A DNA stretch of 64,000 nucleotides from PLanc-01 sp035342095 (GTDB lineage Bacteria; Planctomycetota; Phycisphaerae; Sedimentisphaerales; Anaerobacaceae): NCBI GenBank assembly GCA_035342095.1, contig DAOQWL010000013.1, positions 27,129 through 91,128 on the forward strand, in the 5' to 3' direction. The notes under the pieces were generated by a model, which had not been told where the DNA came from, ran no database searches, and saw only the letters and a program-made list of their open reading frames with translations. Positions 32,892 to 42,172 of this stretch are shown here, piece after piece. How positions within the stretch are numbered: position 1 is the first letter of the stretch; every line of letters starts with the position of its first letter. The translations under genes and the position numbers were made by a program.

Positions 32892-34463
32892 ATGGCATTC
32901 GAGCTGGACAGTTTCGACGGGCGGATCGATGCGAGCTACCTGGACTGGCTGGTGGACGTACACTCCGCGAGCATTCGACAGCACTTCTCGCGCCTGTGGG
33001 ACTACTACGCCAACCCGATGGTCGAGATCTGCGGCGGCACCTCGGCGGATCGCAAGGTCAACGAGTCGGGTCGCTGTTACGTCCAGGCCCAGGAGTACGG
33101 TTTGCCCTCGCGAATCACCGGCCTGGCCCATGCCCCGTACAGCGGCACATTCGGCACCCAGGCCGTCCGCGACATTCAGCGGAAGGAGGTCGTGATCGAG
33201 AACGATATCGCCTGGCGGGTGAACGCCGCGGCGGATTTCCTCTTCGGCAAGTCCATCAGTCTGATCTCCAGAGCCCCCGACGACCGCAAGCGCAAAGACA
33301 TCGAGGCGATTCTAAAGGCGCTGTTCGCGGCCAATGGCGGCCCTGTGTTCTTCCAGGATATGGCGGTGCTCGGAGGCGTCTACGGGTTCGTCGATTGCTA
33401 CATTCGAACGCCCCAGACGCCCGACCTCGCGTCGGGGCACGCGGGACCTCGCAATGCACTCGCCGAGGTCTCTCCCTCCATCCCTGCTTCCCTCCGCTCT
33501 CTGCCTCCTCTAGCCGCCGTGCTGCAATGGGCACAGGCAATCGATCTGGAACTGATCGAGGCGCCGAGAGCACTGCCTGTCCTGGATGAAGACGACTATC
33601 GAGTCCTCCGGCTGTACGTGCAGCACTTCCACCAGCGGAAGAACACGCTGACCAGCCGGGGCTCGTTTCTCTCGCGAATCCTCGGCGCCGTCGGACAGCG
33701 AAGCGACACCCGTCAGGTCGTCGCGGTAACTGAGATCACCTCGCCCGACTACTGGCAGCGCTACGAGGACAAGGAACTCGTCGCCGAAGGGCCGATGCCC
33801 TGGGGGTTCCTCCCGGTCGTGCACGTCCAGAACGTCGCGCAGCCCTACTACTACGAGGGCGTCAGCGACGTGGAGCCGCTGATCCCGCTGCAGGACGAGT
33901 TGAACACGCGTCTGAGCGACCGGGCGAACCGGATCACCTTCCAGTCGTTCAAGATGTACCTGGGCAAGGGAATCGAGGGCTTCGAGAACAAGCCCGTCGC
34001 CCCGGGCCGGATGTGGTGTACCGACAATCCGGATGCCTCCATCCAGGAGTTCGGAGGGGACGTCGCGGCGCCAAGTGAGGACTTGCACATCTCGGAGATT
34101 CGCGAGGCGATGGACAAGGCCAGCAACGTGACACCCGTCGTCGCGGGCATCCTCCAGGACCGGCTCGGCAATCTGACCAGCGCCGTGGCTTTGCGTCTGA
34201 CCTTCATGGGCATGCTCAGTCGGAACGAGCGCAAGCGACACACCTACGGCGAGGGAGTCCGCAAGATCTGCCGCATGGTGCTGAGCATGCTCGACGCCGC
34301 AGGACTCTACGCGACGAGCGAATCCGAGCGGGACGTCGAGATCGTATTCCCCAATCCGCTGCCCGAGAACACGACGGAGAGACTCCAGGAAGCGCAGATC
34401 AAACGCGAGTTGGGCGTGCCCCAGGAGCAGGTGCTCAAGGAGCTCGGATACGACCTGAGGTAA
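32892..34463 (+). CDS. Phage portal protein
   Basis: The 523-residue protein resembles SPP1 gp6-type portals: an N-terminal helical wing, WRVNAAADFLFGKSISLISR, SDVEPLIPLQDELNTRLSDR and a conserved C-terminal half (TPVVAGILQDRLGNLTSAVA; RKICRMVLSMLDAAGL). Portals form the dodecameric DNA-entry ring of the capsid. Residues about 173-210 (bases about 33412-33520) look like an in-frame insertion rich in Pro, Ser and Leu (SPSIPASLRSLPPLAAVL) from a pyrimidine-rich DNA run. It is first gene of the structural operon, followed by scaffold-like and capsid genes. Confidence 0.85.
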   Translation: MAFELDSFDGRIDASYLDWLVDVHSASIRQHFSRLWDYYANPMVEICGGTSADRKVNESGRCYVQAQEYGLPSRITGLAHAPYSGTFGTQAVRDIQRKEVVIENDIAWRVNAAADFLFGKSISLISRAPDDRKRKDIEAILKALFAANGGPVFFQDMAVLGGVYGFVDCYIRTPQTPDLASGHAGPRNALAEVSPSIPASLRSLPPLAAVLQWAQAIDLELIEAPRALPVLDEDDYRVLRLYVQHFHQRKNTLTSRGSFLSRILGAVGQRSDTRQVVAVTEITSPDYWQRYEDKELVAEGPMPWGFLPVVHVQNVAQPYYYEGVSDVEPLIPLQDELNTRLSDRANRITFQSFKMYLGKGIEGFENKPVAPGRMWCTDNPDASIQEFGGDVAAPSEDLHISEIREAMDKASNVTPVVAGILQDRLGNLTSAVALRLTFMGMLSRNERKRHTYGEGVRKICRMVLSMLDAAGLYATSESERDVEIVFPNPLPENTTERLQEAQIKRELGVPQEQVLKELGYDLR

Positions 34464-34506
34464 TCGCCCGTCCATCCACGACTATTCATCACATAAGGGA
34501 GATGAC

Positions 34507-34935
34507 ATGAGCATCAGTCAGACACAGAACCCGGAACACCCTCCAGAGAACCTGGCGGAGCAGTTGGCGCAGGCGAATGCGAAGATCGCTCAGATGTCCG
34601 AGGAACTCAACGGCCTTCAGATCGAGCAGAAGCTGGCGCACAAGCTCGCGGCGGCCGGCGCGATCGATCTGGAGGCGGCTGTCCTCGTCGCCCGCGCGAG
34701 GATCGACGGCAGAACCGAGACGGATATCGACAGTTGCGTGACGCAATTGCGGAAGGAGAAAAGCTACCTGTTCGGGGGCTCGACCCCCGTCGCCATCCCT
34801 CGCAAGACGGCCTCCGCCAAAGACCGCCTGACGAATCACCAGACGACGCTCGAACAAGCGGCCAAGAAAGCCGCCCAGACGGGAAAACGCGCCGATCTGC
34901 TGCGGTACCTGAATCTGCGACGAAGCGTGATGTGA
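34507..34935 (+). CDS. Probable capsid scaffold-like protein
   Basis: The 142-residue protein between portal and capsid genes is mostly helical and charged, with a coiled-coil-like N-terminus (PENLAEQLAQANAKIAQMSE), a Gln/Asn-rich start and a basic C-terminus (KRADLLRYLNLRRSVM). Position, size and composition fit a scaffolding protein; sequence alone does not prove it. Confidence 0.65.
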   Translation: MSISQTQNPEHPPENLAEQLAQANAKIAQMSEELNGLQIEQKLAHKLAAAGAIDLEAAVLVARARIDGRTETDIDSCVTQLRKEKSYLFGGSTPVAIPRKTASAKDRLTNHQTTLEQAAKKAAQTGKRADLLRYLNLRRSVM

Positions 34936-34987
34936 GCGATGACATCACCGACCAGACATCCCGATTTCATTGGAAGGAGAAACAACG

Positions 34988-36142
34988 ATGGCATTCACCG
35001 GAAAAGCGACGTACACCGCCGGAACCGCCCTGCCGGAACTGGCGGAAGATGTAGCGGATGTGGTGGGACTGATCTCGCCGCAGGAGACGCCTCTGCTGGA
35101 CGCGCTGGGCGATCCGCTGCGCGAGGCAACCAGCATCCACCACGAGTGGCTTGAGGACGAGTTGCTGCCCAACAAGGACGCGATCAACGACTCCACGTGG
35201 TCGAACCCGGCGGCTGACACGACGTTCAACGTGGACAACGGAAGCCGGTTCCGCATCGGCGACCAGGTCCAGGTCGAGGGCAGCGAGGAACTCATGTTCG
35301 TCACGGCGGTATCGGGCGACACACTCACCGTGGTTCGCGGCTACGCGGGCACGACCGCTGAGAGCCTCGCGGACAATGCGGTCCTCAACATTCTGGGCAA
35401 CGCGGCCCTGGAGGGCGACGACCGGCCGAACGCGCGGTTCACCACCCGCGTCCGCTGCGGCAACTACACGCAGATCTTCACCTCCGCGGTCGAGGTCAGC
35501 GGCAGCGACCTGGCCGCCAGTCAGATCGGCCTGGCCGACGAGATGGATTATCAGAAGCAGGAGCGTCTGCGCGAGATGGTCCGCGACCTGGAGAACACCG
35601 TCATCAACGGCGGCCAGCCTGTCGTGGACCCGCAGGGCAGCGGCGCCGTCCGTCGGACGATGAAGGGCATCATCCAGCACCTGGGCACGAACATCTTCCA
35701 TGCCGGCGACAGCGGCTTCCCCTCCGGCGCCGATCTCGACGAGACCAAGATCAACTACGTCCTGCGGAAGATCTGGGAGAACAGCAGCGGCAACGTGGAC
35801 CTCATCGTCGTCGGCGGCTTCCAGAAGCGCAAGATCAACGCCTTCTGCTCCGACAGTCGCAGCTACGGCGCCAACGACACGAAGTTCACGGACATGGTCG
35901 GCATCTACGAGAGCGACTTCGGCGTCTGTCGGATCGTGACGACGCGGTACGTCCCGCAGGATGCGGTGTTGTTCCTGGATTCGTCGCGGATCAGCGTGCT
36001 GCCGCTGTCGGGCCGGAGTTTCCACTTCAAGCCGCTGGCCAGTTCCGGCGACTACGAGTGCGGCGAGCTGATCGGCGAGTACACGCTCGAACTGAAGAAC
36101 GAAGCGGCCCATGGGCTGATTCGCGATCTGACGACAAGCTGA
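34988..36142 (+). CDS. Major capsid protein (DUF5309-like)
   Basis: The 384-residue start at ATG 34988 follows GGAAGGAGAAACAACG. Features fit the DUF5309/HK97-fold capsid family: an N-terminal ELAEDVADVVGLISPQETPL, RFTTRVRCGNYTQIFTSAVE, a helical spine (RLREMVRDLENTVINGG) and a C-terminal VPQDAVLFLDSSRISVLPLS. An embedded small beta domain (about 75-125, IGDQVQVEGSEELMFVTAVS) may be a surface insertion. The gene follows the scaffold-like gene, in standard order. Confidence 0.83.
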   Translation: MAFTGKATYTAGTALPELAEDVADVVGLISPQETPLLDALGDPLREATSIHHEWLEDELLPNKDAINDSTWSNPAADTTFNVDNGSRFRIGDQVQVEGSEELMFVTAVSGDTLTVVRGYAGTTAESLADNAVLNILGNAALEGDDRPNARFTTRVRCGNYTQIFTSAVEVSGSDLAASQIGLADEMDYQKQERLREMVRDLENTVINGGQPVVDPQGSGAVRRTMKGIIQHLGTNIFHAGDSGFPSGADLDETKINYVLRKIWENSSGNVDLIVVGGFQKRKINAFCSDSRSYGANDTKFTDMVGIYESDFGVCRIVTTRYVPQDAVLFLDSSRISVLPLSGRSFHFKPLASSGDYECGELIGEYTLELKNEAAHGLIRDLTTS

Positions 36143-36178
36143 GACAGCAGCTTGCCCCATGGCGACAGCCTGCTGTTT

Positions 36179-36287
36179 GTCATGCTGAACGAAGTGAAGC
36201 ATCTGGCCTGCGGAGGGCAAGTCACAGTCGGATTCGCTGACTGTGTCCCCCTCCCGGGCCAGATCCTTCGCTCACGCTCAGGACGAC
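36179..36287. repeat. Inverted GTCATGCTGAACGAAGTGAA repeat, copy 1
   Basis: GTCATGCTGAACGAAGTGAA at the left and CTTCGCTCACGCTCAGGACG at the right form arms of about 30 bp in inverted orientation. It is related to 47256-47363. It lies between capsid and connector genes, so it has entered the phage operon. Confidence 0.65.
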
Positions 36288-36321
36288 AGAATCGAGTAAC
36301 GCCGCATAAGGATGAACAAAC

Positions 36322-36978
36322 ATGGCCAGATTCTCAAGCGATGTGGACATTCTGAAGTACGAGCCGGCGCTGTTCGGAGAGTTGCACCTGCCCTCGCAGG
36401 TCCGCGCGAGCGGAGTCGGGGCAACCCTGAGCGGAACGACCCTCACCGCGGCGGGGGCGGACTTCATCACAGCAGGCGTCGAAGCCGCCGGCGTCGTGTA
36501 TCTCCGGTCCGCCGACGGCGTCCTCGACGGCGCCTACGAGATCGTTTCGGTCGATTCCGCGACGCAACTGACGGTCTCCGTGCTCCGAGCGGATGCCTCC
36601 GATCCTGCGATTGCTCCGCCGGCGGGAAGCAACGTCTCCTATCGGATCGGCACGTTCGATCCGCAGGCAACCGACGCGGCTCTCCAACTGAGCGAGCACT
36701 TCGGCATTCAACCGGGGAATCCCGCGAGCGACATCTCCGTCGAGGACGTCACCGGAACGGAGGGTCTGCGCCGGACCTCCGCCCTTGCGGTGATCGCCCA
36801 GGCCTACGCGATGTGGGCGAGAGGGACGCACGACGAATGCCTTCGACACAAGAGCGAACACTACCAGGGCCTCTTCGAGAAGGCCCGTCAGCGATGCCAC
36901 CTCAGCGTGGACCTGGGCGCCGACGGGGTGGCGGACATCTGTCGCGTGGGCGGCGTTGTCCGGCTCGTTCGTGATTGA
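36322..36978 (+). CDS. Phage head-tail connector-like protein
   Basis: The 218-residue protein directly follows the capsid gene. It has a small beta domain (TLTAAGADFITAGVEAAGVV; YEIVSVDSATQLTVSVL) and a C-terminal helical part with ALAVIAQAYAMWARGTHDEC, resembling gp15/gp16-type connectors. The position supports a head-completion role. Confidence 0.55.
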   Translation: MARFSSDVDILKYEPALFGELHLPSQVRASGVGATLSGTTLTAAGADFITAGVEAAGVVYLRSADGVLDGAYEIVSVDSATQLTVSVLRADASDPAIAPPAGSNVSYRIGTFDPQATDAALQLSEHFGIQPGNPASDISVEDVTGTEGLRRTSALAVIAQAYAMWARGTHDECLRHKSEHYQGLFEKARQRCHLSVDLGADGVADICRVGGVVRLVRD

Positions 36979-37022
36979 GCGGACCAGCGTGGCGCAGAAC
37001 GCTGTGGAGGAAAGGACCAACG

Positions 37023-37394
37023 ATGAGTGTCACACTCGATGGACAGGCGGTTTTCGACGAACAGGGATTGACGATCACGGTCGGCAGTCCGAGCCGGGCT
37101 TGCATGGAACGGGCGGTCGCCGGGTTGGACGGGACATTGAGCATCGACCTGGGGGCCCGCGCGCGCCAGGTCCGACAGACCGGGACGCTCCACGCCCCGA
37201 GCCGCCCTGCGATGCACGCTCGCGTCCAGACCATCGCGGCGTTCATCGATGGTCAGACTCACACGCTCACAACCCCCGACGGGCAGGTGCTCGACAACCT
37301 TCGCATGGACAGCTTCAAGAAGGTTGCTGAATACCCCGGCGGGCCGGGCGTCGTCGCCGATTACGAAGTCGTGTACACGCAATTGGGAGGCTGA
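37023..37394 (+). CDS. Phage structural-module protein of unknown function
   Basis: The 123-residue start at ATG 37023 follows GGAGGAAAGGACC. It is beta-rich (MSVTLDGQAVFDEQGLTITV; HTLTTPDGQVLDNLRMDSFK) and ends GVVADYEVVYTQLGG, resembling small phage baseplate or tail-completion proteins, but no family is certain. It is four bases from the next gene. Confidence 0.6.
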   Translation: MSVTLDGQAVFDEQGLTITVGSPSRACMERAVAGLDGTLSIDLGARARQVRQTGTLHAPSRPAMHARVQTIAAFIDGQTHTLTTPDGQVLDNLRMDSFKKVAEYPGGPGVVADYEVVYTQLGG

Positions 37395-37398
37395 GACG

Positions 37399-38178
37399 AT
37401 GTCGTTCCACCTTGAAGGCATCGAGAACGTCCGTGCATTCGTCTTGCCCGATGGTATTGCGACAGACGGCAGTTGTGCCGCGATCTGGGGCGCCGCGATG
37501 GTCACATGGCGGTCCTCCCACGTCGGGAGGCTTCACCAGGCATATGTGAACGGGCATCTCGCGGGCGTGACCCTCGACAGCGAGCAGCGGCAGCTCGTGG
37601 TACAGCTCCCTGCGTCGTTCGAGTCGGCGGTGCGTGTGGAGATCGTCGCGGTCGATCCGCCGGACGCCCATGTGAACTTCGCGGACGAGCTGGACTCCCC
37701 GCCAACCTGTGCCCGCGTTCGTCTGAGCATCCTGCGAAGCCAGATGCTGCCCCTCGGCGCAGAGGCGAATGTGTACTTCGACAACGCCACCGGCTCCATC
37801 GACTACGACCAGCCGTTGAATGCGTCGCCCATCCCGATCTGGCCGTATCCGCAGGACAAAGCGGGCTTCGGCACAGCTCGGTTCGGCGACGGCGACTTCG
37901 GATTCGATTCAGCGGCCAGCGTCGGTTTTGGCAGAGGAAGCTTCGCCCAAGGGCAGTTCGGCCTGGACGCCGACGCGATCGAATGGATCAGTCCGCTGCT
38001 GCCGCTCGGTCGGTACCGATTCGGCGTGAAGGTCCTGGATACGCTCGGCAACGAGAGCGGCCCGAGCGAAACCGACGAGATCGCGATTGTGCCCCCGGCG
38101 AGACCCGCCGCCGCATTGAGCATCACGGCGTTCGACCCGCAGACGAACCAACTCACACTTTCCGTTTCTGACCAATAG
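37399..38178 (+). CDS. Phage structural-module protein with FN3-like segment
   Basis: The 259-residue protein begins 4 bp after the previous gene. Residues about 5-100 are beta-rich. The middle has Gly/Phe repeats (GFGTARFGDGDFGFDSAASV; GFGRGSFAQGQFGLD). Residues about 200-245 look like an FN3-type end (LGRYRFGVKVLDTLGNESGP). It is probably a virion fibre or decoration protein. Confidence 0.6.
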   Translation: MSFHLEGIENVRAFVLPDGIATDGSCAAIWGAAMVTWRSSHVGRLHQAYVNGHLAGVTLDSEQRQLVVQLPASFESAVRVEIVAVDPPDAHVNFADELDSPPTCARVRLSILRSQMLPLGAEANVYFDNATGSIDYDQPLNASPIPIWPYPQDKAGFGTARFGDGDFGFDSAASVGFGRGSFAQGQFGLDADAIEWISPLLPLGRYRFGVKVLDTLGNESGPSETDEIAIVPPARPAAALSITAFDPQTNQLTLSVSDQ

Positions 38179-38190
38179 CGAGGACAAGCA

Positions 38191-38979
38191 ATGGCTGAGA
38201 CATATCCCTCCGACAGCGAACTGTTGAACCTGCAATCCGACAGCGAGACCGGCGTCGAGTACATCCCGACCGGCACGGCTCCCTACTACCTGCACTTCCG
38301 CAAGCTGCTGTATCGCCTGCTGCTGAGCGCCCGGCGGGCAAACGACCTGCGAGTGTACGACGAAGGCGGTCTCGACGTCGGCGTGCGAGCGGGCAAATTC
38401 TGGCTGGGCACGGATCTCATCGCCTACGCCGGCTCCAGCGGCAATACGCTGGCCGACGACAAGACCGCCATCTACGTCCACCTGGACGCGGCGGGGACTC
38501 TCGTCACGGACGAGTACACCTCGTTCCCGAGCATGGCAACGACGCCGCACGTTCGCCTGGCGGTCGTCTCTACCTCCGGCGGAGACATCGTCTCGATCAC
38601 CGACTGCCGTGCGGGACATAACGTCGTCCTTCCCCATGCGGCGGGCGGCATCCGCAAGTCCATCGAGGCACACACCGCCGACGACACGCTGGTCGCATCC
38701 GAGTCGGGCAGTGTGCACACGAATCTGGGCGCCACCGGCGTGGTGACGCTCACGCTCCCCTCCGGCGCCGCCGCGGGCACGGAGTTCACCTTCGCGGTGC
38801 AGGCAGCCCAGGAACTGCGAGTCGAGCCGGGCACGGCGGCCATCCGGGCCGCCAGCGGCCAGACCGCGGGCAAGTACAAGTCGGCCTCTGCCATCGGCGC
38901 GTGTTTGACCCTCGCAGCCGACGCCAACGGCGACTGGGCGGCCATCGCAGAGGCCCGAACATGGACCGAGGAATCCTAG
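38191..38979 (+). CDS. Probable phage fibre/neck protein
   Basis: The 262-residue protein has an N-terminal part with helical LHFRKLLYRLLLSARRANDL, then beta-rich repeats (VGVRAGKFWLGTDLIAYAGS; DKTAIYVHLDAAGTLVTDEY). The C-terminal VTLTLPSGAAAGTEFTFAVQ with AAQELRVEPGTAAIR resembles tail-spike or fibre end domains. No enzyme motif is seen. Confidence 0.6.
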   Translation: MAETYPSDSELLNLQSDSETGVEYIPTGTAPYYLHFRKLLYRLLLSARRANDLRVYDEGGLDVGVRAGKFWLGTDLIAYAGSSGNTLADDKTAIYVHLDAAGTLVTDEYTSFPSMATTPHVRLAVVSTSGGDIVSITDCRAGHNVVLPHAAGGIRKSIEAHTADDTLVASESGSVHTNLGATGVVTLTLPSGAAAGTEFTFAVQAAQELRVEPGTAAIRAASGQTAGKYKSASAIGACLTLAADANGDWAAIAEARTWTEES

Positions 38980-39031
38980 GGTGCGTCCGGCACTCCACTT
39001 CCCGACAATCGATCAAGAAAGGCACAGAACA

Positions 39032-39487
39032 ATGGCAAACGAGATTCAGGCGGACTACGCCTCCGGCAGCGTGCTGTACGCGATCATTCGCAAGCCCGCC
39101 GGCCAGGTGTGGCATCCTGCAGGAGAGACATTCGAGGACTGGGCGACGGGCGGGCGCACGATTGGCGATTACGCCATCGTCCTGACGGACAAGAGCGGCA
39201 ATCGCTACGTCGGCGACTTTGACGCGGACATCCCGGCCGGCTGTTACGGCATCCAGGTGTTCCGCCAGACGGGATCGAGCCCGGCCGATGGGGACACTCT
39301 CGTGTGCAGCCGGGAGATTCGCTGGACCGGGGTCGGCGAGCTGACCTCCGCGAAGATCCTGGCCAACAAGGCCGTCCAGGACATCGTCACCAAGGCGGTC
39401 GACTACTACGACGACGACGGCGTGACCATCCTTCTCACGCACAATCTCCACGACGACGCGCAGACGAGCACGAGAACGCCGGAGTAG
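39032..39487 (+). CDS. Phage structural-module hypothetical protein
   Basis: The 151-residue start at ATG 39032 follows AAGAAAGG. It begins MANEIQADYASGSVLYAIIR and contains DWATGGRTIGDYAIVLTDKS and CYGIQVFRQTGSSPADGD, a compact beta-sandwich-like pattern. It ends in a polar tail. It is probably a minor virion protein. Confidence 0.58.
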   Translation: MANEIQADYASGSVLYAIIRKPAGQVWHPAGETFEDWATGGRTIGDYAIVLTDKSGNRYVGDFDADIPAGCYGIQVFRQTGSSPADGDTLVCSREIRWTGVGELTSAKILANKAVQDIVTKAVDYYDDDGVTILLTHNLHDDAQTSTRTPE

Positions 39488-39521
39488 ACCTACCGATTCA
39501 ACTGTTACAGGAGTCCATACG

Positions 39522-39917
39522 ATGGGCAGCTTTTCGAACTACTGGGAGAACGAGATTCTGGATCACCTGTTTGGCAAGGGCGCGTACACCCCGCCCACCA
39601 TCTACGTGGCGCTATCCGCCACGGACCCGGGCGAAAGCGGGTCGGGGATCAGCGAGCCGAGCGGCAACGGATATGCACGTGTCCCGACCTCATCGAGCGA
39701 CTGGAACGCCGCGACCGGCGGCCTGCTCGACAATGCGACCGACATCGAATTCGACACCGCGACGGGCGACTGGGGCACAATGACTCACTTCGCGCTCTTC
39801 GACGCCGAGACCGCGGGCAATATGCTCGCCTACGGCACGCTGGGCCAGGCGAAAACCGTCAACAACGCGGACACCGTCCAGTTCGCGGCGGGCGATCTGG
39901 AAGTCACATTGGATTGA
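39522..39917 (+). CDS. Phage structural protein of the short SNYWENEILDHL type
   Basis: The 131-residue protein opens GSFSNYWENEILDHLFGKGA followed by PTIYVALSATDPGESGSG, a pattern recurrent in small phage neck or fibre-attachment proteins. It closes with FDAETAGNMLAYGTLGQAK. It is followed by a short GATGATTGACAATTGATGAT spacer repeat (39917-39945) before the next gene. Confidence 0.65.
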   Translation: MGSFSNYWENEILDHLFGKGAYTPPTIYVALSATDPGESGSGISEPSGNGYARVPTSSSDWNAATGGLLDNATDIEFDTATGDWGTMTHFALFDAETAGNMLAYGTLGQAKTVNNADTVQFAAGDLEVTLD

Positions 39918-39960
39918 TGACGGATGATTGACAATTGATGATTGAAAGGGGAAACCCATC

Positions 39961-40446
39961 ATGGCTGACATCAAAGCCAAGTACGGCGGCAGCAACCAGA
40001 GCATCACGATCACGATCAACGGCCTGGCCAACGATGCCAAACGCGAGTCGACCGCCATCGACAACTCGACGAACTGCTTCCTGGACGCGTTGGTCCAGGT
40101 GAAGATCGCGACCAACGCGTCGGCGGACTCCACAGGCGACAAGTCCGTCTATGTCTATGCCTATGGGACCGCCGACGACGGGACCAGTTGCTCGGGAAAC
40201 GCGACAGGCAGCGACGCAGCGTTCGGCACGGACCCCCAGCAGATCAACAACTGCCGACTCCTCGGCATCGTCTACGCGCCGACGCAGAACCTGATCTACG
40301 AATCGGACCCGATGAGCGTCGCCTGCGTCTTCGGCGGGGTGCTGCCCCAGCGATGGGGGATCATCGTGCACAACAAGACCGGCCAGACGCTCAAGACCAG
40401 CGACTGCTCGGCCCTCTACCAGGGTCTGTATGCACAATCGAGCTAA
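39961..40446 (+). CDS. Phage structural-module hypothetical protein
   Basis: The 161-residue protein begins MADIKAKYGGSNQSITITIN. Its beta-rich body includes DALVQVKIATNASADSTGDK and a C-terminal VLPQRWGIIVHNKTGQTLKT. It is similar in style to small head-fibre or decoration proteins. Four bases separate it from the next gene. Confidence 0.58.
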   Translation: MADIKAKYGGSNQSITITINGLANDAKRESTAIDNSTNCFLDALVQVKIATNASADSTGDKSVYVYAYGTADDGTSCSGNATGSDAAFGTDPQQINNCRLLGIVYAPTQNLIYESDPMSVACVFGGVLPQRWGIIVHNKTGQTLKTSDCSALYQGLYAQSS

Positions 40447-40449
40447 CCC

Positions 40450-42153
40450 ATGCTGACCACGAAGCAATCGAAGTTCAAGGTTCCGATCGGAGTCCCGATC
40501 CGTCCGGCTCATCCGCTGGCTCGCGGTCTCGTCGGCTGCTGGCTCCTCAACGAAGGCAGTGGCACGACAGTGCACGATGCAAGCGGATGTTATCGCGACG
40601 GCATCTTCTCAGGCGACCCGACCTGGTCCCACGGACCGCTTGGCCGGACGATCCAATTCGATGGAAGCGACGACTGGATCACCATGGGGGACTGCCTGGA
40701 TCTGGGCACCGACGACATCACCGTACTGGCGCTCGTGAACTATAGCGCCGCCTGCCAACCGAACGGCACCCACTATGGCGCCATCGCAGGCAAGGGATAT
40801 CTGGACGGTTCGGGCAAAGGATACGGATTGTATGTGGACCCGAACAACAAGCTCACCTGGCAGATCCGCAATCTGTCGTCGCTCTTCCTGGTCGCATCGA
40901 ACCTCGCTTTGAACGACGGGACGTGGCACCTGGCGGTCGGCGTTTGCGATCGCGACAACACAAGCGGAACGAAGCTCTTCATCGACGCTGTGCAACAGGG
41001 GTCCGCGGTCAATGCGACGACTCTCAACGGGATCGACCTCAGCGGGTCGCAGGCCTTTGCCGTTGGATCGCGTCAGGATGCAGCAGGCGTATGGAACTGG
41101 GATTTCCTGGGCAGCGTGGCCATGGTCTGCGTGTGGAAACGCGTTCTGACCGAAGTGGAGATTCGCGGCCTGTCGCGGAATCCGTTCGAGATGCTCGCTC
41201 TGGGGCGTTCTCTCCACACCCTGCCATCCGGCGTCGATACGCTCGTCCTGTGCACAGGCTCTTCCCCGGCAGCGGTCTCGGTCACCGGCACGATCCGAGT
41301 CGCCAGGAACGTCGTGGGCGCGACAGCCGCCATTGCTACAGTCGAAGGCACAGTCGAGGAAACGAATCTCATTTCGTTGGTCGGGATCGTGGCCGGACGC
41401 TCCGCTGTGCGAGCCGATCTCCACGTGACAGCCCCTCAGACGCTTCCGAGCATCGCGACGCCGACCGATAGAACCTGGCTGAGCGGGGCGCTTCTCAACG
41501 GGGTCAGTCACACCGCGATCATGCTCGGGACCACGCTCACACAAGGCTGGTTCTGGGTGCGTCGCAGCGGATGCACGGCGGTCTATCGCGGCTCCGGCCT
41601 GACACAGGTGGACCTTGGCAGGATTCTGTACGCAGGCGAGCCGGACGCCCGCCAGATCCCGCTGCCAGTCTATTTGTCCCATCCAGCGGGATCGGCACAC
41701 TGCTATCTCGCCCGACGATTCAACAGCAGTGGACATCAAGAGGCGACGTGGGCCGCTGCTGCAGTGCTTCGCATCGCATCAGACGGTCAACGGGCGCCGG
41801 ATCGGCCGAACGCAGTCCATGGCCTCCACAGCGAGCTGACCAACTCAGCAAACGTGCGGCTGATCTGGTTCTACTGTCCGTTGGATCAGGAGCGTGCGCC
41901 GGGACAATTCAACGTGTACCGCAGCGACGCGACGGGCCGGGTGGACTTCTCCGATCCGGTGGCCGTGGTCCGCTACAATGGCCAGAGATTCTACCACCAG
42001 GATTGCACCGGCCTGGCGGACGGCGAGAACCCCTTCGTCGTCCGAGCCGCAGACAGCGACGGCGTCGAAGGCAAACCCTCCTCGACTGTCGCGCGTCGGA
42101 TCGAGGCATCGTCTGTTGAACCACCGGTGGTCCTGGCCGTCGCGCCGTTCTGA
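40450..42153 (+). CDS. LamG-domain protein of the phage structural module
   Basis: The 567-residue protein has a LamG/concanavalin-like domain at about 25-240 (LARGLVGCWLLNEGSGTTVH; DGTWHLAVGVCDRDNTSGTK; GSVAMVCVWKRVLTEVEIRG). The middle is beta-rich, and an FN3-like C-terminus follows (RLIWFYCPLDQERAPGQFNV). It is likely a virion receptor-binding or decoration protein. The LamG unit is the same type used in the host surface proteins of this window, suggesting exchange of binding modules. Confidence 0.72.
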   Translation: MLTTKQSKFKVPIGVPIRPAHPLARGLVGCWLLNEGSGTTVHDASGCYRDGIFSGDPTWSHGPLGRTIQFDGSDDWITMGDCLDLGTDDITVLALVNYSAACQPNGTHYGAIAGKGYLDGSGKGYGLYVDPNNKLTWQIRNLSSLFLVASNLALNDGTWHLAVGVCDRDNTSGTKLFIDAVQQGSAVNATTLNGIDLSGSQAFAVGSRQDAAGVWNWDFLGSVAMVCVWKRVLTEVEIRGLSRNPFEMLALGRSLHTLPSGVDTLVLCTGSSPAAVSVTGTIRVARNVVGATAAIATVEGTVEETNLISLVGIVAGRSAVRADLHVTAPQTLPSIATPTDRTWLSGALLNGVSHTAIMLGTTLTQGWFWVRRSGCTAVYRGSGLTQVDLGRILYAGEPDARQIPLPVYLSHPAGSAHCYLARRFNSSGHQEATWAAAAVLRIASDGQRAPDRPNAVHGLHSELTNSANVRLIWFYCPLDQERAPGQFNVYRSDATGRVDFSDPVAVVRYNGQRFYHQDCTGLADGENPFVVRAADSDGVEGKPSSTVARRIEASSVEPPVVLAVAPF

Positions 42154-42172
42154 CCGATTTGGAGTATAGCCC

